Shown here piece by piece: positions 28,527 through 37,162 of a DNA stretch of 64,000 nucleotides. The stretch comes from Anaerocolumna aminovalerica. GTDB taxonomy: Bacteria > Bacillota > Clostridia > Lachnospirales > Lachnospiraceae. Both the position numbers and the translations under genes were made by a program. Position 1 is the first letter of the stretch; every line of letters begins with the position of its first letter. The stretch is from NCBI RefSeq assembly GCF_900115365.1, contig NZ_FOWD01000005.1, positions 110,865 through 174,864 on the forward strand, in the 5' to 3' direction. Under the pieces are notes generated by a model, which was given only the letters and a program-made list of their open reading frames with translations, was not told the origin of the DNA and did not search any database.

Positions 28527-29206
28527 TTTATATCCATCCCTCCAAACATACACGTTGAGTTAATAAAGATAGTTGGTGCATTCATATCAACGATTGTGGG
28601 GGCTTTGTTGTCAACTCCTCCGAAGATAGGGACATTAGATACTTTTACTTTTACGTTGGAAGGAACAAATATATCAATTCCTCCAAATATTGCAGTTGCG
28701 TTGATTACAATATCCTCATCAATAATGGCATTTCTTAAATCCAGCTCAACTCCCCCAAAGATTGCATTAATTGTTGTTCCCAGAAATTTTTCTCCTACTA
28801 TCTGATGTCTGCTTCCGGAGAAAACAGCAGTATACTCTGAGGAACCGCCTTGGTATGTTGGGTTGCTACTTCTGCTATTTTCTCCTATGTGGAAAAAATT
28901 CTTAAATATCATGCTTAATCCTATAAATACGAAGATAACCGGCACGATTAATTTTCCAAAGACTTCAAAGCTAAAAAAGTCTTGAATGGATAACAGTAAT
29001 AGTATGCCAATGGTCAGTACAATAAGGGATGAAGTACGGAAACCATTTTGAAAAATACTAATCAAACTGGGAACAATAATGAATAAAGTCCACCATCCAT
29101 CAAAAAATATATTAAACTTCCATAGATGAAATGCATTTCCGGCAATTATGATACCAATTAGTATAAAAAATACTCCCCATAATGCATTCGATATTTTGTT
29201 TCTCAT
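28523..29206 (-). CDS. LiaF-like cell-envelope stress protein
   Basis: Four or so N-terminal hydrophobic helices (LiaI/LiaF-type transmembrane domain, about 5-105) precede a C-terminal LiaF-type beta domain with repeated FGGVELDL, FGGIDIFVP, FGGVDN and FGGMDIK. LiaF-family proteins inhibit or tune antibiotic-sensing two-component systems. It is divergent from a BceRS-type system and translationally coupled to the DUF4097 gene, so it probably belongs to the same envelope-stress response. Confidence 0.88.
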   Translation of the reverse strand: MRNKISNALWGVFFILIGIIIAGNAFHLWKFNIFFDGWWTLFIIVPSLISIFQNGFRTSSLIVLTIGILLLLSIQDFFSFEVFGKLIVPVIFVFIGLSMIFKNFFHIGENSRSSNPTYQGGSSEYTAVFSGSRHQIVGEKFLGTTINAIFGGVELDLRNAIIDEDIVINATAIFGGIDIFVPSNVKVKVSNVPIFGGVDNKAPTIVDMNAPTIFINSTCMFGGMDIK

Positions 29207-29469
29207 ATATTAAAACCTCCCAAATGCTATTTTTTTATTATTGTTTCTATATGTATCATACTTTATCACCTACCCATTAACAAGTTACATTTGTCATATT
29301 GTTTGGCTGAAAAATGTCACAACTATTAATCAATACCAATGCTTGCTTGAGGGTTTATTATGGAATATAATATTTAAAAGGTACTAAGTGCCAGAATCGA
29401 GGTTAGGTTGAGAAACAAGTTTTTAGTTACATTTTACATCATATTAAAATAAATCTAGGAGGTATGCTA
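29207..29469. promoter_or_regulatory. Divergent envelope-stress promoter region
   Basis: It separates the LiaF-like operon from the regulator gene. It contains TTACATTTGTCA (29285-29296), a related TGTCA further on, and TTACATTTTACA (about 29428-29439), variants of the Bce-type TnACA/TGTAA half-sites. The repeated motif copy 2 lies at 29380-29405. Confidence 0.5.
29380..29405 (+). repeat. Repeated leader motif, copy 2 (before the regulator)
   Basis: GGTACTAAGTGCC, a small hairpin, is followed by AGAATCGAGGTTA. It shares CCAGAATCGAGGTTA exactly with the motif before glyQS at 20108-20134. Here it lies about 65 bases before the regulator's start. Confidence 0.6.
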
Positions 29470-30141
29470 TTGTATAAAATATTAATTGTGGAAGATGATA
29501 CAATCATTGCAAAAGCAATGAAGAAACATGTGGAGACATGGGGGTATGAAGCAGAATATGTGACTGATTTTAAAGATGTTCTTTCAAAATTTGTTTCTTT
29601 TCAACCCCAGTTAGTACTATTGGATATTTCTTTACCCTTTTATAATGGCTTCTATTGGTGCAGTGAAATCAGAAAGGTATCTAAAGTCCCCATTATTTTC
29701 ATCTCCTCAGCTTCTGATAATATGAATATTGTTATGGCTATGAATATGGGTGGAGATGATTTTATAGCCAAGCCATTTGATTTATCTGTTCTAATGGCAA
29801 AGATACAGGCAATGTTACGGCGAACTTATGATTTTGCCGGACAGTCTACTCTTATTGAACACAAAGGAGCTATTCTGGATACCAGCGATGCTACCTTAAC
29901 TTATAACGGTGAAAAAATTGATCTAACAAAGAATGATAACCGTATTTTACAAATTCTCATGGAGAATAAGGGTAAAATCGTAAGCAGGGATTCCATTATG
30001 ACGAAACTATGGGAAACGGATGATTATATAGATGATAATACCCTGACTGTTAATATGACAAGAATTCGTAAAAAGCTTGAATCTATTGGTTTAACTGACT
30101 TTATATTAACCAGAAAAGGTATTGGCTATATAATTGAATAA
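29470..30141 (+). CDS. BceR-type (OmpR family) response regulator
   Basis: A receiver domain with the acidic pair in VEDD, phospho-acceptor in LLDISLP and Lys in IAKPFD, then an OmpR-type winged helix (about 130-224). I prefer the TTG at 29470, seven bases after AGGAGG, giving MYKILIVEDD, the usual start of this family. An ATG at 29464 lies only one base from that site. It is 21 bases before a BceS-type kinase and heads a resistance module with an ABC transporter. Confidence 0.92.
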   Translation: MYKILIVEDDTIIAKAMKKHVETWGYEAEYVTDFKDVLSKFVSFQPQLVLLDISLPFYNGFYWCSEIRKVSKVPIIFISSASDNMNIVMAMNMGGDDFIAKPFDLSVLMAKIQAMLRRTYDFAGQSTLIEHKGAILDTSDATLTYNGEKIDLTKNDNRILQILMENKGKIVSRDSIMTKLWETDDYIDDNTLTVNMTRIRKKLESIGLTDFILTRKGIGYIIE

Positions 30142-30162
30142 TTAGAAAGGGATGGGCATTAA

Positions 30163-31173
30163 ATGGATGTAAACACTCCAACCTTGTTTTTAACTTATAT
30201 CCGTCAGCATATAAAAACTTTTATTACTTTTATATTATTTGGCATCATATTTATAGTCGTTTTATTTCTTTATAATCTGCCGGTGGAACCGGTTTTGTAC
30301 GCTGCTTTTTTATGTATGATAATCAGCATAATCTTTTTTATGGCGGATTTTATACATTATTATAGAAAGCATGAATTACTGCTTCAATTGCAAAATCAGG
30401 TTACACTAAACATAGATGATCTCCCTCGAGCTAAGTCTTTGTTAGAAAAAGACTACCAGGAATTAATTAAGATTCTTTTTATTGATAAAACATCCCTTGT
30501 TTCTGAGGCAGATGCTGCAAGAAATGACCTGATTGATTATTACACTTTGTGGGTTCACCAGATTAAAACACCTATTTCTGCTATGAGGCTTCTTCTGCAA
30601 TCCGAAGAAAATACTCAGAACTCAGAACTTTCATTGGAACTGTTTAAGATTGAACAATATGTGGAAATGGTCCTTCAATATCTGCGCCTAAACAGTTACT
30701 CTTCTGATTTCATATTTAAAAAATGGGATCTTGACGAGATTGTTCGGCAAGCAGTCCGCAAATATGCCAAGATGTTTATAGGTCACAAAATCAGTCTGAA
30801 TTACACAGAACTGAATTGTCAGGTATTAACGGATGAAAAATGGCTGGTATTTGTAATTGAGCAGCTCCTGTCTAACGCTTTAAAATATACGAAAGAAGGC
30901 AGTATATCTATTTATATGGAGAATACGGATAGCAAAACCCTGGTTATTGAAGATACCGGCATAGGCATAGCACCGGAAGATTTACCCCGGGTCTTTGAAA
31001 AAGGATATACCGGCTATAATGGACATGCCGATAAAAAATCCACTGGAATTGGATTGTATTTGTGTAAGCGGATAGTAAAAAATTTATCACATACCATAGA
31101 GATTCAGTCTCAGGTTGGGAAAGGTACAAAGGTTAAAATTTGTCTGGATCACGTTAATATATTATTTGAATAA
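30163..31173 (+). CDS. BceS-type intramembrane-sensing histidine kinase
   Basis: Two transmembrane helices (about 15-35 and 40-62) with almost no outside loop, the hallmark of intramembrane-sensing kinases. The HisKA-like box is WVHQIKTPISAM (His about 131). The ATPase part has N box EQLLSNALKYT and G boxes EDTGIGI and STGIGLYLC. In the Bce group the transporter itself senses antimicrobial peptides and signals to this kinase. Its partner regulator and transporter flank it. Confidence 0.93.
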   Translation: MDVNTPTLFLTYIRQHIKTFITFILFGIIFIVVLFLYNLPVEPVLYAAFLCMIISIIFFMADFIHYYRKHELLLQLQNQVTLNIDDLPRAKSLLEKDYQELIKILFIDKTSLVSEADAARNDLIDYYTLWVHQIKTPISAMRLLLQSEENTQNSELSLELFKIEQYVEMVLQYLRLNSYSSDFIFKKWDLDEIVRQAVRKYAKMFIGHKISLNYTELNCQVLTDEKWLVFVIEQLLSNALKYTKEGSISIYMENTDSKTLVIEDTGIGIAPEDLPRVFEKGYTGYNGHADKKSTGIGLYLCKRIVKNLSHTIEIQSQVGKGTKVKICLDHVNILFE

Positions 31174-31300
31174 TTTTAACTTGGTAAATCCCCCAAAAAA
31201 TCAGCTCAATAACCTATATATCCAAGGACGTAAATACCCTTAGCTTTTCTGTCTGATATTTTGAAGGTTTTATAATCGAATTAAGTTTAATAATTTAATC

Positions 31301-31314
31301 TTACAAAAATGTAA
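31301..31314. promoter_or_regulatory. BceR-type operator
   Basis: TTACAAAAATGTAA is a perfect match to the BceR inverted repeat TnACA-N4-TGTAA. It lies about 110 bases before the ABC transporter gene, which suggests the regulator next door drives the transporter from its own promoter. Confidence 0.82.
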
Positions 31315-31402
31315 GATTCATTTAGGAAATGTAAGTCAAAGTTATGGCTGCTCATTTCCTTTCTTAGTATACTGAACATGACAAATTCAAGGAGGTTATA
31401 AC

Positions 31403-32170
31403 ATGTCAATTTTAGAAGTAAATAATGTAAAGAAAATCTATACAACCCGCTTTGGGGGAAATCATGTTCAGGCTTTATCTGATGTATCTTTTACAGTAGA
31501 AAAAGGAGAATATGTAGCAATTATGGGAGAGTCCGGTTCCGGTAAAACCACATTACTGAATATTCTTGCTTCCCTTGATAAGCCCACCAGCGGCGAGGTA
31601 CTATTAAACGGAAAAAGTATTGTTTCTATCAGCGAAAAAGAGATATCTGCATTCAGACGTGATAATTTAGGTTTCGTATTTCAGGATTTTAACTTATTAG
31701 ACACCTTTTCATTGCAGGATAATATATTTTTACCTTTGGTTCTTTCCGGTAAAACTTACGAAGAAATGAACAGCCGTTTAAGACCAATTGCAGCAAAGCT
31801 AGGAATCAGTGATATTCTTGGCAAATACCCTTATGAAGTATCCGGAGGACAGAAGCAAAGAGCTGCCGTTGCCAGAGCATTAATTACAGGCCCTCAGCTT
31901 GTTCTTGCCGATGAGCCTACCGGTGCACTGGATTCCCGTGCTGCTGACGGATTACTCCACTTATTTAATGAAATCAACGATGAAGGCCAGACTATCCTAA
32001 TGGTAACTCATAGTATCAAAGCTGCCAGCCATGCAAAACGGATACTGTTTATTAAAGATGGCCAGGTATTCCATCAGCTGTATAAGGCATCCATGGACAA
32101 TGAGGCAATGTATCAGAAGATTTCCGATACCCTTACTATGATAGCGACAGGCGGTGCAAGAAATGAGTAA
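31403..32170 (+). CDS. BceA-type ABC transporter ATPase
   Basis: A full MacB/LolD-type ATPase. Walker A is GESGSGKTTL, the Q loop is VFQDFNLLD, the signature is VSGGQKQRAAVARAL and Walker B is LVLADEPTGALD. It pairs with the large permease that follows. The complex is expected to free targets of peptide antibiotics from the cell envelope and to act as the sensor for the neighbouring kinase. A strong AAGGAGG precedes ATG. Confidence 0.95.
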   Translation: MSILEVNNVKKIYTTRFGGNHVQALSDVSFTVEKGEYVAIMGESGSGKTTLLNILASLDKPTSGEVLLNGKSIVSISEKEISAFRRDNLGFVFQDFNLLDTFSLQDNIFLPLVLSGKTYEEMNSRLRPIAAKLGISDILGKYPYEVSGGQKQRAAVARALITGPQLVLADEPTGALDSRAADGLLHLFNEINDEGQTILMVTHSIKAASHAKRILFIKDGQVFHQLYKASMDNEAMYQKISDTLTMIATGGARNE

Positions 32171-34133
32171 ATTATTTTATCCAAAACTTGCCGCTACTAA
32201 TATTAAAAAGAATTACCAAACCTATGTACCTTATATTTTAACAAGTATCGGTACGGTCATGATGTATTACATTTTGAAGACCATATCTTTAGATGACGGA
32301 CTGAACAGCATGTCAGGTGGTGACAGCTTAAAAACGATACTGGCTATGGGATCTTTTGTAATAGGTTTATTTTCACTCATATTTTTATTCTATACCAATA
32401 GTTTTTTAATAAAGAGACGTAAAAAGGAATTTGGTCTATTTAATATTCTTGGTATGGAAAAGAAGCATATATCCCGAGTTATGTTTTTTGAAACTGTCTA
32501 TGTATCTTTCATTAGCATAATCCTTGGTCTTCTTGGAGGTATTGTTCTATCCAAACTTATGTATATGCTTTTGCTTAAATTATTAAAGTTTGAAGTTCCA
32601 ATGGGATATGCCATATCATTTACGGCTGTTTATAAAACTCTAATTTTATTTGCAGGTATATTTTTATTAACTTTTATTAATAATCTTAGACAAATCCATT
32701 TGACTAAACCAATCGAACTTCTAAAAGGGGGACAAGTTGGAGAAAAAGAGCCAAAAACCAAATGGCTGCTTACTTTAATTGGTTTAGCTGCACTTGCAGG
32801 AGGCTATATAATTGCTATTACTACGGAATCTCCTATAGCCGCCTTATATATGTTCCTTATTGCAGTTATATTAGTGATTATCGGCACCTATTGCCTTTTT
32901 ACAGCAGGAAGCATTGCACTTTTAAAACTGCTGAAAAAGAATAAAAAGTATTACTATAAAACCAAACATTTTATCACTGTATCCGGTATGATGTACAGGA
33001 TGAAGCAAAATGCCGTAGGACTGGCAAATATATGCATCCTGTCAACAGCTGTGCTTGTTATGCTGTCTACTACTGTATCTTTGTATATTGGTATGGAGGA
33101 TGTGCTTCGTACCAGATATTCAAGAAATCTATTAATAACTTCCTATAATATTACGGAAGAATATCGAAAGGATGTAAAGGATACTGTTTCAAATATATTG
33201 GAACAACATGGTACAGAACCAGAAAATATACTGGAATACCGTAATCTGGGCTTTGGTGCAGCAAAAAAAGGAGACTCCTTTGTTACCGGTGATGAAATAG
33301 GTGATACTTTATCATCAGATATTAAAATGCTGTATTTTATACCTTTGGAAGACTATAATGCCATGAATAATACCTCATATACATTAGATAACAATGAAAT
33401 ATTTCTGATCGTAAATGGTGAAACCTATACCCAAGAAACATTCACCATATTTGATACTCCTCTTCATATTAAGGAGCATCATAACTCTTTAGGTGAACGC
33501 CTGTCAGACATAGGAGATATAGTCAATAGTTTTTATGTTATAACAAATGATCTAGGTCAGATAGAAGAAATGTACCGGCAGAAAATGGGTAATTCCGATG
33601 AATCTGTAACTTATTACCGTTATATTTATGGATTTGATATCAATACAGAGGACGAAGAAACCATTCAAATATCACAAGATATTAGTTCTGCTTTAGAAAA
33701 TAGTTATGTTGAATCTGCTGCGGGATCAAAAGAAGGGTTCTTCTCCTTATATGGAGGCTTGTTCTTCCTTGGTATATTCCTTGGTGGGTTATTCATTATG
33801 GCAACCGTATTAATTATATACTACAAACAGATTTCAGAAGGATATGATGATAAATCACGTTTTGAAATTATGCAAAAGGTGGGTATGAGCCGTGGGGAAA
33901 TAAAGAAATCCATCGGAAGCCAGGTACTGACCGTATTCTTCCTGCCTATTGTTACGGCGGCCATTCATATTGCCTTTGCTTTTAAAGTAATTACTAAATT
34001 ATTGGCTTTATTGAACCTGACTAATGTAGCTTTATTTGCATGGTGTACACTTGGTACATTATTGGTTTTTGCTGTGTTTTATGCAATTATTTATGTGATG
34101 ACGGCAAAGGTTTATTATAAGATAGTGCGTTAG
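32163..34133 (+). CDS. BceB-type ABC transporter permease
   Basis: About ten transmembrane helices with a long outside domain of about 200 residues (residues about 310-520) between helices 7 and 8, the diagnostic BceB layout, and FtsX-type folds. The gene overlaps the ATPase by 8 bases. The ATG at 32163 is preferred to a GTG three codons upstream. It handles lantibiotic/bacitracin-like peptides in known cases; the actual peptide cannot be predicted. Confidence 0.93.
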   Translation: MSKLFYPKLAATNIKKNYQTYVPYILTSIGTVMMYYILKTISLDDGLNSMSGGDSLKTILAMGSFVIGLFSLIFLFYTNSFLIKRRKKEFGLFNILGMEKKHISRVMFFETVYVSFISIILGLLGGIVLSKLMYMLLLKLLKFEVPMGYAISFTAVYKTLILFAGIFLLTFINNLRQIHLTKPIELLKGGQVGEKEPKTKWLLTLIGLAALAGGYIIAITTESPIAALYMFLIAVILVIIGTYCLFTAGSIALLKLLKKNKKYYYKTKHFITVSGMMYRMKQNAVGLANICILSTAVLVMLSTTVSLYIGMEDVLRTRYSRNLLITSYNITEEYRKDVKDTVSNILEQHGTEPENILEYRNLGFGAAKKGDSFVTGDEIGDTLSSDIKMLYFIPLEDYNAMNNTSYTLDNNEIFLIVNGETYTQETFTIFDTPLHIKEHHNSLGERLSDIGDIVNSFYVITNDLGQIEEMYRQKMGNSDESVTYYRYIYGFDINTEDEETIQISQDISSALENSYVESAAGSKEGFFSLYGGLFFLGIFLGGLFIMATVLIIYYKQISEGYDDKSRFEIMQKVGMSRGEIKKSIGSQVLTVFFLPIVTAAIHIAFAFKVITKLLALLNLTNVALFAWCTLGTLLVFAVFYAIIYVMTAKVYYKIVR

Positions 34134-34509
34134 ATATTCAGTAAGGACGCTTTTGCCTAATAGGGGTTTTATTCCCTTTTATTCGATAAAGTCGGGGTTA
34201 AATGTATAGAATTCTGACACAATTCAAGAAATCCAAGTTCTAATAAATTAATGCTAGAATGTGGCTTACAGTATAAAGAACATTACGTAATAATGATATT
34301 AATAATCAAGGAATCTGTGACGCTTCTAGTATACACTTTTAGAAGATGGTTATTACAAATCAAAATGATAATCATACTTAACTATTATTAGTTACTTTTT
34401 GAATATGAATAAAGAACGAACCGTAATAAATTTTATTTTCCACAAAATTAATATTAAATTTTCATCTGTTAATTTCCATATACAGCTTTGCCCCTCATAA
34501 GCCTAAATC
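34134..34509. other. Gene-free stretch after the BceB-type permease
   Basis: AT-rich, no ribosome-site-backed frame. No convincing terminator with a T tract is seen close to the permease stop. The fold-back element begins at its right edge. Confidence 0.4.
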
Positions 34510-34736
34510 GACCTTAGAAAGTAGGAGAGGCTATGTATTTCATGTGACTTTGGCAAATTCGTTATGGTTCTTATACTATAGGAATTGCGCCAATATATAA
34601 AAATTGTGATGTTTGACGAGGCGAAGCCGAGGAGTTCGCAATTTTTATATATGCTTTAAGCGATTACTATAGTATTAGAACTATCGGATTTACCTATGGA
34701 ACATGAAGTACATAGCCTCTCCTACTTTCTAAGGTC
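34510..34736. repeat. 227-bp fold-back element (MITE-like)
   Basis: The outer arms beginning GACCTTAGAAAGTAGGAGAG (34510) pair with the right end (to 34736) over about 35 bases with one mismatch. Pairing continues inward with scattered mismatches through ATATATAAAAATTG. The apex is GAGGCGAAGCCGAG. As RNA it would form a rod of about 100 bp. It lies between two converging transcription units. No transposase is encoded. Confidence 0.9.
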
Positions 34737-34772
34737 TGAATACCCTACAGCAGGCAAAGCGTCCTATCTTGA

Positions 34773-35345
34773 CTAGTTATCCTTTTTCTTCCTAAATGTA
34801 GCCACCATAACCCCTAATGCTCCCAAGCCTGCCATAGCAACCGGCATAATGGAAGATACGTCGCCAGTAGCAGGAGTTTCGTCTTTTACTGCTTCGGCTG
34901 CTTCACCAGCCGCTGCCACAGGCCAACCTTCTTCCGGTTTTTCGTATAATACGGCCTGAGCACCTTTTACACCAAGGTCATTTTCTTCTCCTTCACCGCC
35001 TACAACAATCCAGCATTCACCAATGGATTTTGATACCCCATCTACGTTATTGGATTGTGGAGTTCCATTAGCTGTACTAAATACTAGATTTAAATCTGCT
35101 TCTGCTGGTAATGTATGGGTATACCAGCCATCTCCTTCTTCTTTCATAGCGGTTCCCGGCCATACTCCTGCTGTTTCTCCTGCATCTCCCCAATTGTAAA
35201 CATTCATGGAATCCCAACCGGCATTATTCTTTACATGAATTACAACGGTGTCACCGGCTGCTTTTACTGTGGTTCCTCTTAATCCCACCATCAGGACCAT
35301 AGCTGCAAGTAAAATAGTTGCTGCTTTTTTAAACCTTTTTAACAT
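34773..35345 (-). CDS. Cell-wall-anchored starch-binding protein (CBM26-like)
   Basis: A signal peptide (about 1-29) is followed by a CBM26-like module: VVIHVKNNAGWDSMNVYNW, then WPGTAMKEEGDGWYTHTLP and an Asn/Gln-containing end NGTPQSNN. The tail has ETPATGD, a hydrophobic segment and RKKKDN, the arrangement of a sortase signal with an unusual first residue. It should hold starch or maltodextrin at the surface for the transporter encoded upstream. It is the last gene of the operon, 20 bases after the GH13 gene. GC content is a little higher than its neighbours. Confidence 0.82.
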   Translation of the reverse strand: MLKRFKKAATILLAAMVLMVGLRGTTVKAAGDTVVIHVKNNAGWDSMNVYNWGDAGETAGVWPGTAMKEEGDGWYTHTLPAEADLNLVFSTANGTPQSNNVDGVSKSIGECWIVVGGEGEENDLGVKGAQAVLYEKPEEGWPVAAAGEAAEAVKDETPATGDVSSIMPVAMAGLGALGVMVATFRKKKDN

Positions 35346-35365
35346 AATAATACCTTCTTTCTTTT

Positions 35366-37111
35366 TTATTTTTCAGCAAGCTTTATGTAGAAGGCTGTAA
35401 ATGCCGGAATCTGTATTCTTAAAGTTCCCTGCTCCAGCTTCCATTCAGACTCGCTTAGTAACTCTTTTACATAATTATATTCAAAAGAACTTTTAGGAAG
35501 GTTATAGTCTGCTACATCTTCCCTCTGATTAATTAGAATGTAAATGCATTCCTTGTTATATTCCCTTTTCATTACGAATAAGGAATCCGTACTCAAAAAT
35601 GTAATATCTCCATATTGTAAGGCTTTCTCTTTTTTTCGAATGGATATTAGTTTTTTATAATATTGATAAAGCTCCATATCCCAATGTTCCTGATTCCAGT
35701 CAAATCCTTTCCTGCAGCCCGGATCATAGTTGCCTGTCATTCCTATTTCGGTGCCATAATAAGTGCATGGCATACCAATATATCCGAAGAGAAATGCCGC
35801 TGCATTCTTTAGTTTTTCTTTTCTTCCCTGGCAGGTATAAAGGAAGCGTTCTGTGTCATGACTGTCCAGCAGATTAAGCATTGCTTCGTTAACTTGATCC
35901 GGATACCGGATTAAAAGGCTGCTTAGTCCCTTTTCAAAGGATCTTGCAGATATTTCACTTCTTGCAAAGAAATCCTGACTCAGCTTGGTTACCTGATAAT
36001 TCATAACACTGTCAAATTGGTCACCCATTAGCCACGGAAGTGCATTATGCCAGTTTTCACCGATAATCACAGCTTCTTCATTGATTTCCTTTACTACCCT
36101 TCTGAAATCTCTCCAGAATAGGTGGTCGATTTCGTCGGATACGTCAAGCCTCCAACCGTCAATGTTATATTCTGTGGTCCAATAGCGGATGGCAGACAAT
36201 AAATATTCCTTTAACTCAGGGTTTGCGGTATTTAGCTTAGGCATATACGCCACATGTCCAAAGGTTTTATAATTAGGAGGATCCATTTTTACCGGGTAAT
36301 CCTCAATAAAGAACCATTCCCAATATTTCGATTCTCTACCCTTTTCTACAGCATCCAGAAAAGGTTCAAATAAATTACTGCAGTGATTAAAAACTGCATC
36401 CAGAACGATTCGAATTCCTCTATCATGTGCTCTTTGTACCAGTTCTCCAAATACTTCTTTATCTCCAAAATAGTTATCAATCTCAAAGTAATTCACAGTA
36501 TCGTATTTGTGGTTAGATGGTGATTGAAAGATCGGGGTAAGATAGATTCCATTAATCCCAAGATCTTTTAAATAATCCAGTTTATCTATAATACCTTTCA
36601 AATCCCCACCGTAAAAACTTTTTGGGTCAGGGTCTGCATCCCAGGGCGTTAAATCTGGAGGAGAATTCTTTACATCTCCATTAAAAAATCTTTCTACAAA
36701 AATCTGATAAAAAATTGCTTCTTGTACCCAGGAAGGCTCCTTATGGACATCCACCTTATTAATATAAGGATATTGGAAAAAATAACAATATGCAAAATCA
36801 TCATTAAATTTATCTGCAAATCCCAATTCGGTATAATACAGCTTTTTTTCCCCTTTTGTAAGCCCAAAATAATAACCGATTCTGCTATCTTCGCAGATAA
36901 TGTTATATTGGTAATAATCATAGAACTCATCTGTTAAGATTTTTTTCATTACATGTCTCTCGTTGTTTTTCCAATCGTATTTTATACCATGGATTATTTC
37001 AACTTGATCCACATCATCTTTAGCAGTTCTCAGTCTGATATGTAATTCATTTTCTTTATATGGGTAAGCATAATTGCTCTTTGGTATATGACAGATTGCT
37101 TGTAAGTTCAT
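35366..37111 (-). CDS. GH13 alpha-glucosidase/neopullulanase-type enzyme
   Basis: The N-terminal beta domain (CBM34-like, about 1-115) is followed by a GH13 barrel with region I DAVFNH, region II GWRLDVSDE (nucleophile Asp), region III IIGENWH (acid Glu) and region IV LLDSHDTER, and a C-terminal beta domain. No signal peptide, so it is cytosolic and should cut imported maltodextrins (GH13_20 group: neopullulanase, cyclomaltodextrinase or maltogenic amylase). The start at 37111 follows GAAGGAGACAAG; the frame is open upstream without a good site. Confidence 0.93.
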   Translation of the reverse strand: MNLQAICHIPKSNYAYPYKENELHIRLRTAKDDVDQVEIIHGIKYDWKNNERHVMKKILTDEFYDYYQYNIICEDSRIGYYFGLTKGEKKLYYTELGFADKFNDDFAYCYFFQYPYINKVDVHKEPSWVQEAIFYQIFVERFFNGDVKNSPPDLTPWDADPDPKSFYGGDLKGIIDKLDYLKDLGINGIYLTPIFQSPSNHKYDTVNYFEIDNYFGDKEVFGELVQRAHDRGIRIVLDAVFNHCSNLFEPFLDAVEKGRESKYWEWFFIEDYPVKMDPPNYKTFGHVAYMPKLNTANPELKEYLLSAIRYWTTEYNIDGWRLDVSDEIDHLFWRDFRRVVKEINEEAVIIGENWHNALPWLMGDQFDSVMNYQVTKLSQDFFARSEISARSFEKGLSSLLIRYPDQVNEAMLNLLDSHDTERFLYTCQGRKEKLKNAAAFLFGYIGMPCTYYGTEIGMTGNYDPGCRKGFDWNQEHWDMELYQYYKKLISIRKKEKALQYGDITFLSTDSLFVMKREYNKECIYILINQREDVADYNLPKSSFEYNYVKELLSESEWKLEQGTLRIQIPAFTAFYIKLAEK

Positions 37112-37162
37112 CTTGTCTCCTTCTTTATGTCTTTGTACTCTTTCTTTCAAGTTCCAACTCAA

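Noticed and set aside
29285..29296. Full BceR operator before the LiaF-like gene
   Set aside because: The half-sites are two bases apart instead of four, so it is only a possible weak site and is not listed as an operator.
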